Below the pieces are notes generated by a model. That model was not told where the DNA came from and made no database searches. It was given only the letters and a program-made list of their open reading frames with translations. A DNA stretch of 64,000 nt from Streptomyces sp. Ncost-T10-10d (GTDB lineage Bacteria > Actinomycetota > Actinomycetes > Streptomycetales > Streptomycetaceae): positions 47,872-111,871 of the forward strand of contig NZ_FMDF01000100.1 of assembly GCF_900091955.1 (NCBI RefSeq), given 5' to 3'. Position numbers and translations under genes: made by a program. Positions 17,025 through 25,026 of this stretch are shown here, piece by piece (within the stretch, counting starts at the first letter, position 1; the number at the start of each line of letters is the position of its first letter).

Positions 17025-17438
17025 TCACTTCGAGTGGCAGGGTTTCTTGCCGCGGCACGGCTTCGGCTTCGGCTTGGGCTTGGGCTTGGGCTTGGGCTTG
17101 GGCTTGGGCTTGCAGTGCTTGGCATCGGCGTCGGCGACCCGGTAGGTGCCGGTACAGGTGGTGCTGTCGCCGGACTGCCCGGCCGGGGCGAGCGTGGTCG
17201 CCCCGCAGATCACACGGGCCACCCGGTCGTCGGTGACCCCGACCCCCGTCAGCTCCTGGGAACCGGTGTTGGTGACGGTGTACGTGTACGTCACCTTCTC
17301 GCCCACCCGGTACACGCGGGTGTCGTCGGCCGACTTCTCCAGCCGGACCCCGGTCACGGCCGGCGGCAACGGATCGACCGATCGCACGGCCGAACCGGGA
17401 ACCGGAACGCCTGACGGCTCACCTGCGCCCGACCTCAA
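17025..17438 (-). CDS. DUF11-type beta-sandwich protein with a Lys-Pro tail
   Basis: 137 residues. One repeat-like domain at 30-100 ([45 protein letters not shown]) as found in long secreted surface proteins, then KPKPKPKP (about eight units) and [10 protein letters not shown]. The first start is TTG 17438, overlapping the stop of the NUDIX gene (TTGA). No signal peptide precedes the domain, which is odd for this family, so it may be the end of a formerly longer secreted protein. GTG starts within the first 30 codons are alternatives. Confidence 0.55.
   Translation of the reverse strand: MRSGAGEPSGVPVPGSAVRSVDPLPPAVTGVRLEKSADDTRVYRVGEKVTYTYTVTNTGSQELTGVGVTDDRVARVICGATTLAPAGQSGDSTTCTGTYRVADADAKHCKPKPKPKPKPKPKPKPKPCRGKKPCHSK
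17058..17114. repeat. Tandem hexanucleotide repeat GGCTTG/GGCTTC
   Basis: About nine units in a row, the last seven being nearly perfect GGCTTG. On the minus strand they encode the Lys-Pro tail of the DUF11-type protein, so slippage would change tail length without breaking the frame. Confidence 0.85.
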
Positions 17439-17890
17439 TCGGGCCCCGGCCGACCGATGCCCCGCTGTGCACCGATCATCCCGAGACCGTCGATCGCGGC
17501 CGGGGACAGCGTCGAGTCCTTCAGGCCCGACAGGGGCATCCAGGTCACTGCGCTCGTGGAGTCATCGGCCTTGGTGACCGTCAGCGGGCCGGGCTTGAGT
17601 TCGGCGATGTAGAAGAGCCCCACCAGGTTCCAGCTGATCCCGAGCCGGGTGGCCGTGTACGCCCGCGCGTCCACCAGGCGGGCGTCAAGGAGTTCGAGGC
17701 CGGTCTCCTCGTGCAACTCGCGTGCCAGCGTCTCCCGTGGCTGCTCGCCCGGATCGATTCCGCCGCCCGGCAGGTGCCACAGCCCGGGCTCGAAGACCGG
17801 TGAGGAATCGGAGAGTTGGGTCAACAGCAGTTGGTCCTGCACGGTGGCGACGGCATAAGCCGATACACGCGAACGCACGTGACTGTTCAC
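17435..17890 (-). CDS. NUDIX hydrolase
   Basis: 151 residues. The Nudix box is complete: [20 protein letters not shown] followed by TGL, matching Gx5Ex7REUxEExGU. The N-terminal strand [20 protein letters not shown] is typical of MutT-like enzymes that hydrolyse nucleoside diphosphate derivatives; substrate unknown. GTG 17890 has GAGGGG upstream. The stop overlaps the start of the DUF11-type gene. Confidence 0.85.
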   Translation of the reverse strand: MNSHVRSRVSAYAVATVQDQLLLTQLSDSSPVFEPGLWHLPGGGIDPGEQPRETLARELHEETGLELLDARLVDARAYTATRLGISWNLVGLFYIAELKPGPLTVTKADDSTSAVTWMPLSGLKDSTLSPAAIDGLGMIGAQRGIGRPGPD

Positions 17891-18078
17891 TGTGCCCCTC
17901 CGGTTTTCAGGCTCTGCGGCCTCGACCGCCCAGTGCCGGGCAATCTATCGACCGTGCGCCGAGAGGATGTGGGCGGGCTCCACAGGGCAGCGAAGGTGAA
18001 CCACCCTTCGCAGAGGACATGTTGATCCGACTGCGGGCCGATCGCCACCTGCCGGCCCGGTCGGCGCACCGGCAACGG

Positions 18079-18115
18079 AAGAAGGCCGGCGCCCTCCCGG
18101 GGCACCGGCCTTCTT
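18079..18115. terminator. Terminator hairpin after the efflux gene
   Basis: AAGAAGGCCGG (18079-18089) pairs with CCGGCCTTCTT (18105-18115), with an inner GCCC/GGGC stem. It lies just past the MFS stop codon. Confidence 0.85.
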
Positions 18116-18122
18116 CGCGAGG

Positions 18123-19622
18123 TCAGGCGATGAGTTCGGGCTCCTCGGCCTGGGCTGCGGCGGGCTCGGGCTTGGTGTCGCGCATGACCAGGGTGGCCAG
18201 GAGGGCCGCGGCGAGGACGCCGATCGCGCTGATGGTGAAGGTGGTCGACATCGAGGCGGTGAAGGCTTCCCGGGCGGCCCGGACCAGTCCGGTGTCGCCG
18301 TTGGCGGCGGCCAGCGCACCGGCGATCGACTGCTTGGCCTGCCCGGGCGCGTCGGCGGGCATCTCGCTGCGGAAACCGCTCGTCAGGAGCGAGCCGAGGA
18401 TCGCGATGCCGAGCGCGGCGCCGGCCTGCTGGATGGTGTCGTTCAGCGCCGAGCCGACGCCGGCCTTCTCCGCCGGGATGGTACCCATCAACGCACCGAC
18501 CGCAGCCGGCATCGCGAGACCGGCGCCGAGGCCGAGCAGTCCGAGCGCGACCGCCGGGACGGTGAAACCGGAGTCTGCCGAGACGGTGGTCAGCAACGCG
18601 AAGGAAGAGGCCATGACGAGCATCCCGCCCAGCACCAGGAAGCGGTTGCCGATCTTCGCGGCGAGCCCGGCACCGGCGCCGTTGCCGATCAGCGCGGCGA
18701 CGGCCAGCGGCACGAACGCGAGGCCCGCCTTGACCGGCGAATAGCCGAGCACGAACTGCAGGTACTGGGTGAGCACCAGCAGCAGGCCGCCGTTGCCGAT
18801 CTGCACGAGGGTCAGCGAGAGCGAACCGCCGCTGAAGTTGCGGTGCTTGAACAGGACCAGCGGCACCATCGGCGCGGGGGTGACGTTCTCCCAGACCACG
18901 AACCCGCCGAGGGCGATCACCGCGGCGACCAGCGTGATCGCCGAGCGGCCGCCGAAGGCGCCGTGCTGCGGGAGCTCGATGATCCACCAGATCAGGGCAG
19001 TCATACCGACCGCGGACAGCACCGCTCCGATCGGGTCGGGCTTCTGCCAGGGCCCCTTCGACTCCGGCATGAGGACGAGCGCCGCCAGGACGGCGAGCAC
19101 GACGACCGGGACGTTGATGAAGAAGATCGAGTGCCAGGAGAAGTGGTCGATCAGCACGCCACCGAGCACCGGGCTGCCGACCAGGCCGAGCATCGACACC
19201 GAGCCCCACGCCGCCATCGCCCTGGGGCGTTCCTCCTCGTCGAAGACGGTGATGAGGATCGACAGCGTCGAGGGCATGATCAGCGCCCCGCCCACGCCCA
19301 TCGTGATCCGCGCCGCGATCACCTCGCCGGGGTTCGCGCAGAAGGTCGCGGCCAGCGACGCCACCCCGAAGAGCAACAGGCCGATGATCATGATCTTCCG
19401 GCGGCCGAAGCGGTCGCCGAGGCTGCCGGAGGTGAGCAGGAGCCCGGCGAAGACCAGGATGTAGGAGTCGAGGATCCACTGGATGTCCTGGGCGCTCGCG
19501 CCGATGTCCTCGGTCATCGACGGCACCGCGACGGTCAGCGCCATGCTGTCGACCACCAGGACCAGCGTGCTGAGGCACAGCACGATGAGGATCCACCAGC
19601 GGCGCGGATTGCGGGTTTCCAT
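18123..19622 (-). CDS. MFS drug-efflux transporter, 14-TM DHA2 family
   Basis: 499 residues with about 14 membrane segments. Motif A is GSLGDRFGRRKIMI, motif C lies in LGLVGSPVLGGVLIDHFSW, and the start (RRWWILIVLCLSTLVLVVDS, LTVAVPSM) is that of EmrB/QacA-type proton-driven exporters. ATG 19622 follows AGAGGAAAT; the in-frame ATG at 19646 is less likely. It is divergent from a TetR gene with shared operators in a 126-bp gap, the usual set-up for a self-regulated resistance pump. Confidence 0.93.
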   Translation of the reverse strand: METRNPRRWWILIVLCLSTLVLVVDSMALTVAVPSMTEDIGASAQDIQWILDSYILVFAGLLLTSGSLGDRFGRRKIMIIGLLLFGVASLAATFCANPGEVIAARITMGVGGALIMPSTLSILITVFDEEERPRAMAAWGSVSMLGLVGSPVLGGVLIDHFSWHSIFFINVPVVVLAVLAALVLMPESKGPWQKPDPIGAVLSAVGMTALIWWIIELPQHGAFGGRSAITLVAAVIALGGFVVWENVTPAPMVPLVLFKHRNFSGGSLSLTLVQIGNGGLLLVLTQYLQFVLGYSPVKAGLAFVPLAVAALIGNGAGAGLAAKIGNRFLVLGGMLVMASSFALLTTVSADSGFTVPAVALGLLGLGAGLAMPAAVGALMGTIPAEKAGVGSALNDTIQQAGAALGIAILGSLLTSGFRSEMPADAPGQAKQSIAGALAAANGDTGLVRAAREAFTASMSTTFTISAIGVLAAALLATLVMRDTKPEPAAAQAEEPELIA

Positions 19623-19658
19623 GGGATTTCCTCTCGGGCTGCGCACGACGTTCCTTCG

Positions 19659-19734
19659 TTGCGAACACTGTACGCATGCGAGTACGACGTTCGCAAGAAC
19701 CTATTCCTGTACGCTGAATGCGAACGCTGTACGC
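19659..19734. promoter_or_regulatory. TetR-type operators between the pump and its regulator
   Basis: An imperfect palindrome at 19662-19693 has half-sites CGAAC-N3-GTAC; its outer arms TTGCGAAC (19659-19666) and GTTCGCAA (19689-19696) are perfect. A third half-site repeats GCGAACACTGTACGC (19661-19675) as GCGAACGCTGTACGC (19720-19734), right before the TetR ribosome site. Binding by the adjacent regulator is inferred. Confidence 0.75.
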
Positions 19735-19748
19735 CTTGAAGGAGGGTC

Positions 19749-20495
19749 ATGGCCGCCAAGACGAACCCGATCCCGTCCGTGTGGGCCCGGCAGCAGCCCG
19801 CGCCCGACCAGCCCGCACTCAGCCGGGCCGCGATCGTCCGCGAGGCGATCGCCATGCTGGACGCCGAGGGCATCGAGGCGCTGAGCATGCGCAAGCTCGG
19901 CGCCCGCCTGAACGCCGGCGCGACCTCCCTCTACCGGCACGTCGCGACCAAGGACGAGCTGATGGAACTCGCGGTGGACGAGGTCGCCGCCGAGATCGTC
20001 GTCCCCTCTCCGGACATCGTCCGGGGAGACCCCGAGGCCGGCAGCCCCGACTGGCGCGCCGCCGCCACCGAGGCCGCCCGGTCCTTCCGGGCGACCGCCC
20101 TGCGCCACCCGTGGCTGTCCTCGGTCCTCGGCCAGGCGGGCCTCGCCTACCTCGGCCCCAACCTCATGTCCTTCTCCGAGCGACTGGCCGCCCTGTTCAC
20201 GGCCGCCGGCTTTCCCGAGCCGAGCCGCGCGATCGACACCGTCCTGTCCTACGTCATCGGTATGAGCACCACGGAGGCGGCCTGGCTCACCACGGTCGCC
20301 CGCTCCGGCGAGACCGAGGCCGCCTTCATCGCCCGACTCATGCCTGCCGCCCAGCAGGCCGCAGCCGGCCACGACCACCTCACCGACGCCTACGCCGAGC
20401 CCCCGGCCGCCGACCCCGCAGAGATCCGCGAAACCAAGTTCGCCTACGGCCTGGAGGTCGTTCTCGACGGCCTGTCGATGCGCCTCCCGCACTAG
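19749..20495 (+). CDS. TetR-family repressor of the adjacent efflux pump
   Basis: 248 residues. HTH domain at about 22-70 (LSRAAIVREAIAMLDAEGIE, LSMRKLGARLNAGATSLYRH, VATKDELMELAVDEV), then an all-helical ligand domain of the TetR_C_11 style (FRATALRHPWLSSVLGQ; TVLSYVIGMSTTEAAWL). GAAGGAGG is just upstream of ATG 19749. The family normally releases its operator on binding the exported drug. Confidence 0.92.
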   Translation: MAAKTNPIPSVWARQQPAPDQPALSRAAIVREAIAMLDAEGIEALSMRKLGARLNAGATSLYRHVATKDELMELAVDEVAAEIVVPSPDIVRGDPEAGSPDWRAAATEAARSFRATALRHPWLSSVLGQAGLAYLGPNLMSFSERLAALFTAAGFPEPSRAIDTVLSYVIGMSTTEAAWLTTVARSGETEAAFIARLMPAAQQAAAGHDHLTDAYAEPPAADPAEIRETKFAYGLEVVLDGLSMRLPH

Positions 20496-20779
20496 CTGTT
20501 CTGTCCATGGCGGTGGGTGACGGGGTTCACGGTCGAGTGATCTCGACATGGGTGAGGGGGCCTTCTGGCCCGGTGTGGATGGCGACATCTGCACCGGCGG
20601 CCGGAAGGGCCTCATGCCTCACCGTGATGCACCCCTGACCGAGACCGGTCGCGCCTGCGCCCGGCCCGCTGTGTGGTCGAGGAGGGCCGGCGCTGCGGCG
20701 GACTGCCGAGCGCTTCCGGGTCTCGCCCACAACGGACCGGCGTCGGGCGGACCGTTACCGGCCTTTCGGTGAGGCGGGC
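20496..20779. other. Gene-free segment before IS remnants
   Basis: About 280 bp between the TetR stop and the first recognisable transposase relic. No gene, RNA or clear repeat was seen. Confidence 0.4.
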
Positions 20780-20985
20780 ATGACGGACCGTTCGAGCCGT
20801 CCGCACGCGAGCCCGCGCCGCACTCCGACCCGGACCGGACGGCGGATCATCACGGTCCGGCTCCTGCACCAATGGGGACCGGCCGGCCCTTGCGCCGCTA
20901 CGAACGCGACCGGCCCGGTGAACCGGTCCACGTGGACATCAAGAAGCTCGACAACATCCCCGACTGCGGCGGCCACAGAGCGCTC
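20780..20985 (+). pseudogene. IS481-family transposase remnant
   Basis: Two pieces in different frames. The first reads DRSSRPHASPRRTPTRTGRR and RLLHQWGP, the HTH end of IS481 enzymes; the second reads RRYERDRPGEPVHVDIKKLD and NIPDCGGH, the start of the DDE core. About 60 codons between them are missing and nothing follows, so it is inactive. It abuts a second, oppositely oriented IS relic. Confidence 0.7.
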
Positions 20986-21149
20986 GTGTCGACCGGCAGT
21001 GATCGCGATCGACATGGGCTCTCGGCCCTGCCCGACAGCCGGATGCAGCCGCCGCCGGGCCCATACGAGCGGTCGACCGGGCCCCCGACCGCCGGCAACA
21101 GCGGCTCCACCACAGCCCACTGCTCGTCAGCCGGCTCTCCAAGCACCAC
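20985..21149 (-). pseudogene. IS5-type transposase remnant
   Basis: On the minus strand from 21149: LGEPADEQWAVVEPLLPAVG is the DUF4096 N-terminal module of IS5-family transposases, then after a frame change GREPMSIAITAGRHE matches the later core strand. Most of the gene is deleted. No terminal inverted repeats were found. Confidence 0.6.
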
Positions 21150-21197
21150 GAACCAGGATCACTTCCTATAGGGATCCGGTTTCGATGCACGCCCTGC

Positions 21198-22387
21198 TCA
21201 GCACGGCACATCGCCACCGCACCGCCACAGGGTGTCCCGGTCCGCGTAGACGTTGGCGCGGGGCGAGAACGCGTGGCCGATCCACTCCTGTCCGTCGCCT
21301 GCGGCAATGTACGCCTCCGCCTGATAGGCCAGCGGAGCGTCCTGACGTGCCGTCTCGCAGTGGGCCGGATCGGTCGTGAATGTGGCGCCCGGTTCAACGG
21401 TGGTGTGCGTCATGGCAGGCCCGGGTTCACAGGTGTGAGCCACTCCTGCCCAGGAGCCACTCACCTTGACCGTGACTTTCACGGCGGAAGCTGTGGGGTT
21501 GTCGACCTCGATGGCGAAAGCGACCTTGTCGCTCTGCACCCGCGCGCAGGCGCGCAGTTGCACACCGGACGGACCGGCTTTGGGCGGAGAGCAGCGACTG
21601 TCTCCCCCAACGCGTCACTGGACGGGGCGGGTGTTCCTGCGGGCGGTGCCGCTGAGCCGGAGGAGGACCCGGTCTGATCACCGTTCCCGGTCGACCCGGA
21701 CCATCCCTTCCCAGCGATCACCAGGACGGTCAACAGGCCGACAGCCACAGTGATGGCGATGAGCCGCTTCCACGAGCTGGGGGCGGCAGGGACAGCAGGG
21801 TCTGCGGGCTCCGGCGGGACAGGTCTGCCGGCGGCGGGATGCTCGCTGTCCTCGCTCAGGACGACCGGGGCGGTGGACCCGATTGCCGGGGCCGGCGTAG
21901 GCATGTCGTCAGCGGGAACGAGCGGTGGGCCGGGGGGCTCGGGAGAGGGCGCCGAAGCAGTCGGCCCCGGCGCGCTGGGCCGCTCCGGGGCCCTGAGCGC
22001 GTTGACTACTGCGCTACGCCATTGATGGCCTTTGATCTTGTACAGCTGGGCCTTGTGGGACTCGATCCGTTTGGCGATCCCCATCAGTCGCCGGCGTTGG
22101 GACGCTGCGTCGACCGGGAAGGTCGCCACGATCCAGGTGGTGTCCTGGATGGTCGGTACACGGCCGGATCTCTTGTTCTCACCGAGCAGCTGATTGCGGC
22201 CGAGCAGCCAATGCCCGAGAAGAGGATTGTCGATCTTCGGGTCCGCGTCCCGCAGCCGGGCGACCAGTCCCGGACGGGAGGGTCCAGACCCCTCCAGCAC
22301 CTCTTGCAGGCACTCGCTCCACTCGTCCAGGGCCTGGACGAGGGCGTACGCCAACTCCTCGAAGGACGCCCCCGGTTCCGCCACCAC
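21198..22387 (-). CDS. Single-pass membrane protein with a -1 frameshift (unknown function)
   Basis: The first frame (22387 to 21479) gives a soluble helical N-terminal domain (1-130, ending KIKGHQWRSAVVNALRAPER), a Pro/Ser linker, one membrane segment (KRLIAITVAVGLLTVLVIAG, about 208-228) and a Ser/Gly/Pro stretch. The outer domain, VQLRACARVQSDKVAFAIEV and so on to CGGDVPC, is only in the -1 frame (stop at 21198). An in-frame C CCA AAG heptamer (21578-21584) lies in the overlap and would join them into about 396 residues. It may be programmed, a mutation, or a sequencing error. GTG 22387 follows GGAGGGG. I do not recognise the family. Confidence 0.55.
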
Positions 22388-22578
22388 TGGTTCCCCTCCT
22401 GCCCAAAGCTTGCACTGCGCTGGTGAAACAGCAGGTCAAAGCTTGTGCACCTTGCACTGCAAGCGCCTGCCGGACAAAGGATCTGGAGCGGGCTTCCAGC
22501 GTTCAGGAGAGTGGATCGCGGCGGACGGGAACGAGCTGATCCGCCTTCAATCCACCTATGCAGCAACGGAGTCCTGCC

Positions 22579-23190
22579 ATGAACCGATCGACGACCCGAA
22601 AGCATCGCACACTCCTGACCCTCCTCGCGGCCGTGTTGTCGGCGACCGCCGTACCGATGGTCGCCCCAGTCGCAGCCGAGGCCGCCGCCGCGGGCGGCCG
22701 GGTGTGCCTCGTCCTGGCGCCCAACTCCGTCGACCTCGACGGCCGCGGGCCGGCCGCACCGGTCGGGCACATCGGCTGGGCCTTCCGCAACGGCACCGGC
22801 AGCACCTGGACCTACGGGGCCACCGAGGGCGACACCGGCCGGCCCAAGTCGACCTTCATCACGACCGGCTCCTGGAGCAGGATGCTCCACAACTTCAGGA
22901 CCAGGCACACCGGCAAGCAGCGCTACGTGAAGTACCGGTGCCTCAACACGCCCGCTGCCGACGTGGCCAAGGCGCAGCGGTCGGCCCGCACCAGCGCGAG
23001 CAACGGCTACAACCTGGCCCGGAACAACTGCCTGACCAAAAGCGTGGACATCTTCCACGCCTACAGCCCATGGCTGAACAACACGCGGCACCTGCCCGAC
23101 CCGAAGCCCTACGGCATCTCCCTCACCCCCAACCACTACTACAACAACGCGCTGCCCAAGGCCGGGTGGAGCGGCACCGTAAACCTGTGA
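22579..23190 (+). CDS. Secreted protein, possible papain-like (LRAT/NlpC type) fold
   Basis: 203 residues from ATG 22579 (GGAG eight bases upstream). Signal peptide: RKHRTLLTLLAAVLSATAVP, cleavage near AEAAAAG. The mature part has GHIGWAFRNGTGSTWTYGAT, a long basic linker and NGYNLARNNCLTKSVDIFHA. A His in GHIGWAF and a Cys in the NNC motif are placed as in LRAT/NlpC-type hydrolases, but this is weak resemblance. It is the first of three small co-directional genes in this accessory segment. Confidence 0.6.
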   Translation: MNRSTTRKHRTLLTLLAAVLSATAVPMVAPVAAEAAAAGGRVCLVLAPNSVDLDGRGPAAPVGHIGWAFRNGTGSTWTYGATEGDTGRPKSTFITTGSWSRMLHNFRTRHTGKQRYVKYRCLNTPAADVAKAQRSARTSASNGYNLARNNCLTKSVDIFHAYSPWLNNTRHLPDPKPYGISLTPNHYYNNALPKAGWSGTVNL

Positions 23191-23252
23191 CCCCACCACC
23201 TGCCGGCCAGAGACATCCGACCGCCGACAAGGCAACGAAATGAGGACTCACC

Positions 23253-23387
23253 ATGTGGAACAAATGCCAGCGCTGCAAGGGCGATGGAAAGTGCACCACC
23301 TGTGACGGATCCGGCTTCCGCGGCGTGTGGAAGTGCGACAGCTGCCGAGGCAGCGGCGACTGCAAGGCGTGTGACGGTCGCGGCTGA
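23253..23387 (+). CDS. 44-residue protein of four DnaJ-type CxxCxGxG zinc motifs
   Basis: Reads from ATG 23253 to TGA 23387; AGGA is eight bases upstream. The motifs are CQRCKGDG, CTTCDGSG, CDSCRGSG and CKACDGRG, which make two zinc sites as in the DnaJ Cys-rich domain. There is no J domain or peptide-binding domain, so it is a free-standing zinc finger. It may assist the secreted protein before it (62-bp gap) or be a zinc-binding RNA/protein adaptor. Its regular motif spacing makes it convincing despite its size. Confidence 0.75.
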   Translation: MWNKCQRCKGDGKCTTCDGSGFRGVWKCDSCRGSGDCKACDGRG

Positions 23388-23426
23388 CCCTCTCTCCCCC
23401 GGGCGTTGATACCGCGCCCGGTCGAG

Positions 23427-23456
23427 GGCTTCCGCCGGGTGAGCCCGGCGGAAGCC
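23427..23456. terminator. Hairpin after the CxxCxGxG gene
   Basis: GGCTTCCGCCGGG (23427-23439) and CCCGGCGGAAGCC (23444-23456) form a perfect 13-bp stem with a TGAG loop. Confidence 0.88.
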
Positions 23457-23558
23457 CCACCCCCTGCCCACAAGCCCGGTAACGGTTCGAGCGGCGGCCT
23501 CGCACCGGCCGGATCCACATCCGCCCCCGCCACTTCAAGCCCAAGGAGAACGATCCTC

Positions 23559-24119
23559 ATGAACGAGGCGCCTCACTCGGAGCCCGAGCAGAGCAACCTC
23601 CCTGGCCGGCAGCCGGGATTCGGCTTCTCCCACATGCCGCCCCGGCCGGGTCACCCTCCGCAGCCTCAGATGTCGCCCGGCTTCGGGTACGTGCAGCAGC
23701 CGGGGTACGCCGGCTGCTCCCTGGACATGCCGCAGCGGGTCAAGGCCGCTCGCATCGTCCTGTTCCTGCTGACGGGCTTCCTGATCATTCTGGGCCTGGC
23801 CGCGCTCGCTCAGGCCGAGGCAGCGCAGAGCGCTCTCGACCCTTACAGCGGATCTCCGGGGTTCATGGCCCCCGCTGTGCACGAGGCGGAGCAGGAGGCG
23901 GCTGCACACATGGTGGTCGCGCAGTCCGGGATGCTCTGGGATGTCATCTACGGCGCCTGGCTCTGCGTGGTCGGCACCTTCGCTCTCGGCCTCACTGCCA
24001 GCATCGCCCCCGCCACCAACGTCATGGCAGCCCTCGTAGAGCCGGCCGCCGGTGTTCTGCTGATCGTCTTCATGGTTCAGAAGGACGGCGTGACCTGGTT
24101 CAGCCGCCCACGCCACTGA
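23559..24119 (+). CDS. Small membrane protein, unknown function
   Basis: 186 residues from ATG 23559 (AAGGAGAA upstream; the longer open frame from 23406 crosses the terminator). A Pro/Gly-rich cytoplasmic head (MPPRPGHPPQPQMSPGFGYV), then three likely membrane segments: ARIVLFLLTGFLIILGLAAL, IYGAWLCVVGTFALGLTAS and LVEPAAGVLLIVFMV. The loop between the first two is Ala/Glu-rich. Similar Pro-rich-head membrane proteins are common in Streptomyces, with no assigned role. Confidence 0.65.
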   Translation: MNEAPHSEPEQSNLPGRQPGFGFSHMPPRPGHPPQPQMSPGFGYVQQPGYAGCSLDMPQRVKAARIVLFLLTGFLIILGLAALAQAEAAQSALDPYSGSPGFMAPAVHEAEQEAAAHMVVAQSGMLWDVIYGAWLCVVGTFALGLTASIAPATNVMAALVEPAAGVLLIVFMVQKDGVTWFSRPRH

Positions 24120-24350
24120 GCGCAGCGGGGACGAGGCCGAACCGCGTCGAGCTTTGGTCCTTCCCTACCCCACCGCTGCACGCCGGAGGGGTTGCCCCAG
24201 CAGGAGCGGCGCCGCAGGTCGTCCACCACGGCCGCACCGGCTCCTGCATGGCACGCGTGAGCGGGCATGGTCCAGGGCTCGGGAGATCGTCTCCCGCGCA
24301 GCGGCCACGACGGTTTGGAGAGCGCGACGCCCCTGCCCTGAGCAAACGAA

Positions 24351-24383
24351 AAGGCCAGGTCACGAACTATGTGACCTGGCCTT
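24351..24383. terminator. Relic of the tRNA-Thr terminator at the left island end
   Basis: AAGGCCAGGTCAC (24351-24363) pairs with GTGACCTGGCCTT (24371-24383) around GAACTAT. The hairpin downstream of the intact tRNA (37219-37253) has the same CCAGGTCAC arms and a similar loop, so both ends of the island carry a copy. Confidence 0.8.
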
Positions 24384-24388
24384 CTCCG

Positions 24389-24432
24389 GAGCCCCCTGTC
24401 GGATTCGAACCGACGACCTACGCATTACAAGT
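24389..24432. repeat. Left attachment site: 44-bp copy of the tRNA-Thr 3' part
   Basis: Identical base for base to 37258-37301, which covers the anticodon loop to the 3' end of tRNA-Thr(TGT). After 24432 the sequences diverge, so no functional tRNA is formed here. This is the footprint of site-specific integration into the tRNA gene and marks the left border of the island. Confidence 0.9.
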
Positions 24433-24501
24433 CCCGGCAGGGTCCTGCCTGTACGTCCATCAGCTTCCGCGCTAGTCCAGAAATGCCTGGTCCGAAGTGC
24501 C

Positions 24502-25026
24502 TCAGACGCCGGAGAACATCGCCGCGCTCACGGCCGTGACTGCTGGCAGCAGCATGAGGACGGCGCCGTGCACGCATCTGTTCTTGGTACGGGCGATGCG
24601 GCTGGTTACTGTCAGGGCGCGGAACAGGCGGGGGTGCGGATCGGAGCTGCTCAGGAGAAGTCCGGACGACAGTTCCGCACGCTTCTCCGCCCGGACCACG
24701 TCCTCGTAGTAGGCGAGGATGCGGGAGCTCTCCCTGATTCTCGGTCCGTGGCGGGGCAGCAGCGCCGCCAGGAGAAACAGCAGGGCTACGGTCGTGGTGA
24801 CCGCCGCCGTCCACCACAGCGGGTGGGGCCAGGAGGTGCCGGGCGGGCGGCGGATCAGGAGGAGTCCGAGCAGCGATCCCCCGGTGGCGAGCAGGACGGC
24901 GGCCTTGCCGTCCGCCCGGCCTATCTCAATGTGGTTCTGAGCGATCAGCTCGCGTGACAGTTCCACCACGTCCGCCGGATCGGCCCCTTGCGGCGGGCGG
25001 CGGGCGAAGGGCAGGCGGGGGATCAC
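24502..25026 (-). CDS. Pycsar-type transmembrane effector (PycTM/DUF5706-like)
   Basis: 174 residues. The start of the domain, NHIEIGRADGKAAVLLATGG (about 31-50), has the family's helix with D and K running into membrane segment 1; a second segment is WWTAAVTTTVALLFLLAALL, then a helical hairpin with YYEDVVRAEKRAEL and SRIARTKNRCVHGAVLML leading to the last segment. In Pycsar immunity such proteins bind cCMP or cUMP and damage the inner membrane. GTG 25026 overlaps the previous stop (GTGA). It is the last gene of a four-gene overlapping operon that begins with a cyclase. Confidence 0.75.
   Translation of the reverse strand: MIPRLPFARRPPQGADPADVVELSRELIAQNHIEIGRADGKAAVLLATGGSLLGLLLIRRPPGTSWPHPLWWTAAVTTTVALLFLLAALLPRHGPRIRESSRILAYYEDVVRAEKRAELSSGLLLSSSDPHPRLFRALTVTSRIARTKNRCVHGAVLMLLPAVTAVSAAMFSGV

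Noticed and set aside
17058..17114. CRISPR-like tandem repeat
   Set aside because: Six-base units with no spacers; a coding microsatellite.
14852..17236. A 794-codon Arg/His/Pro-rich frame
   Set aside because: Frame shadow of the rhomboid-like and FAD oxidoreductase genes.
24120..24350. Gene between the membrane protein and the left attachment site
   Set aside because: Only short frames without coding bias.
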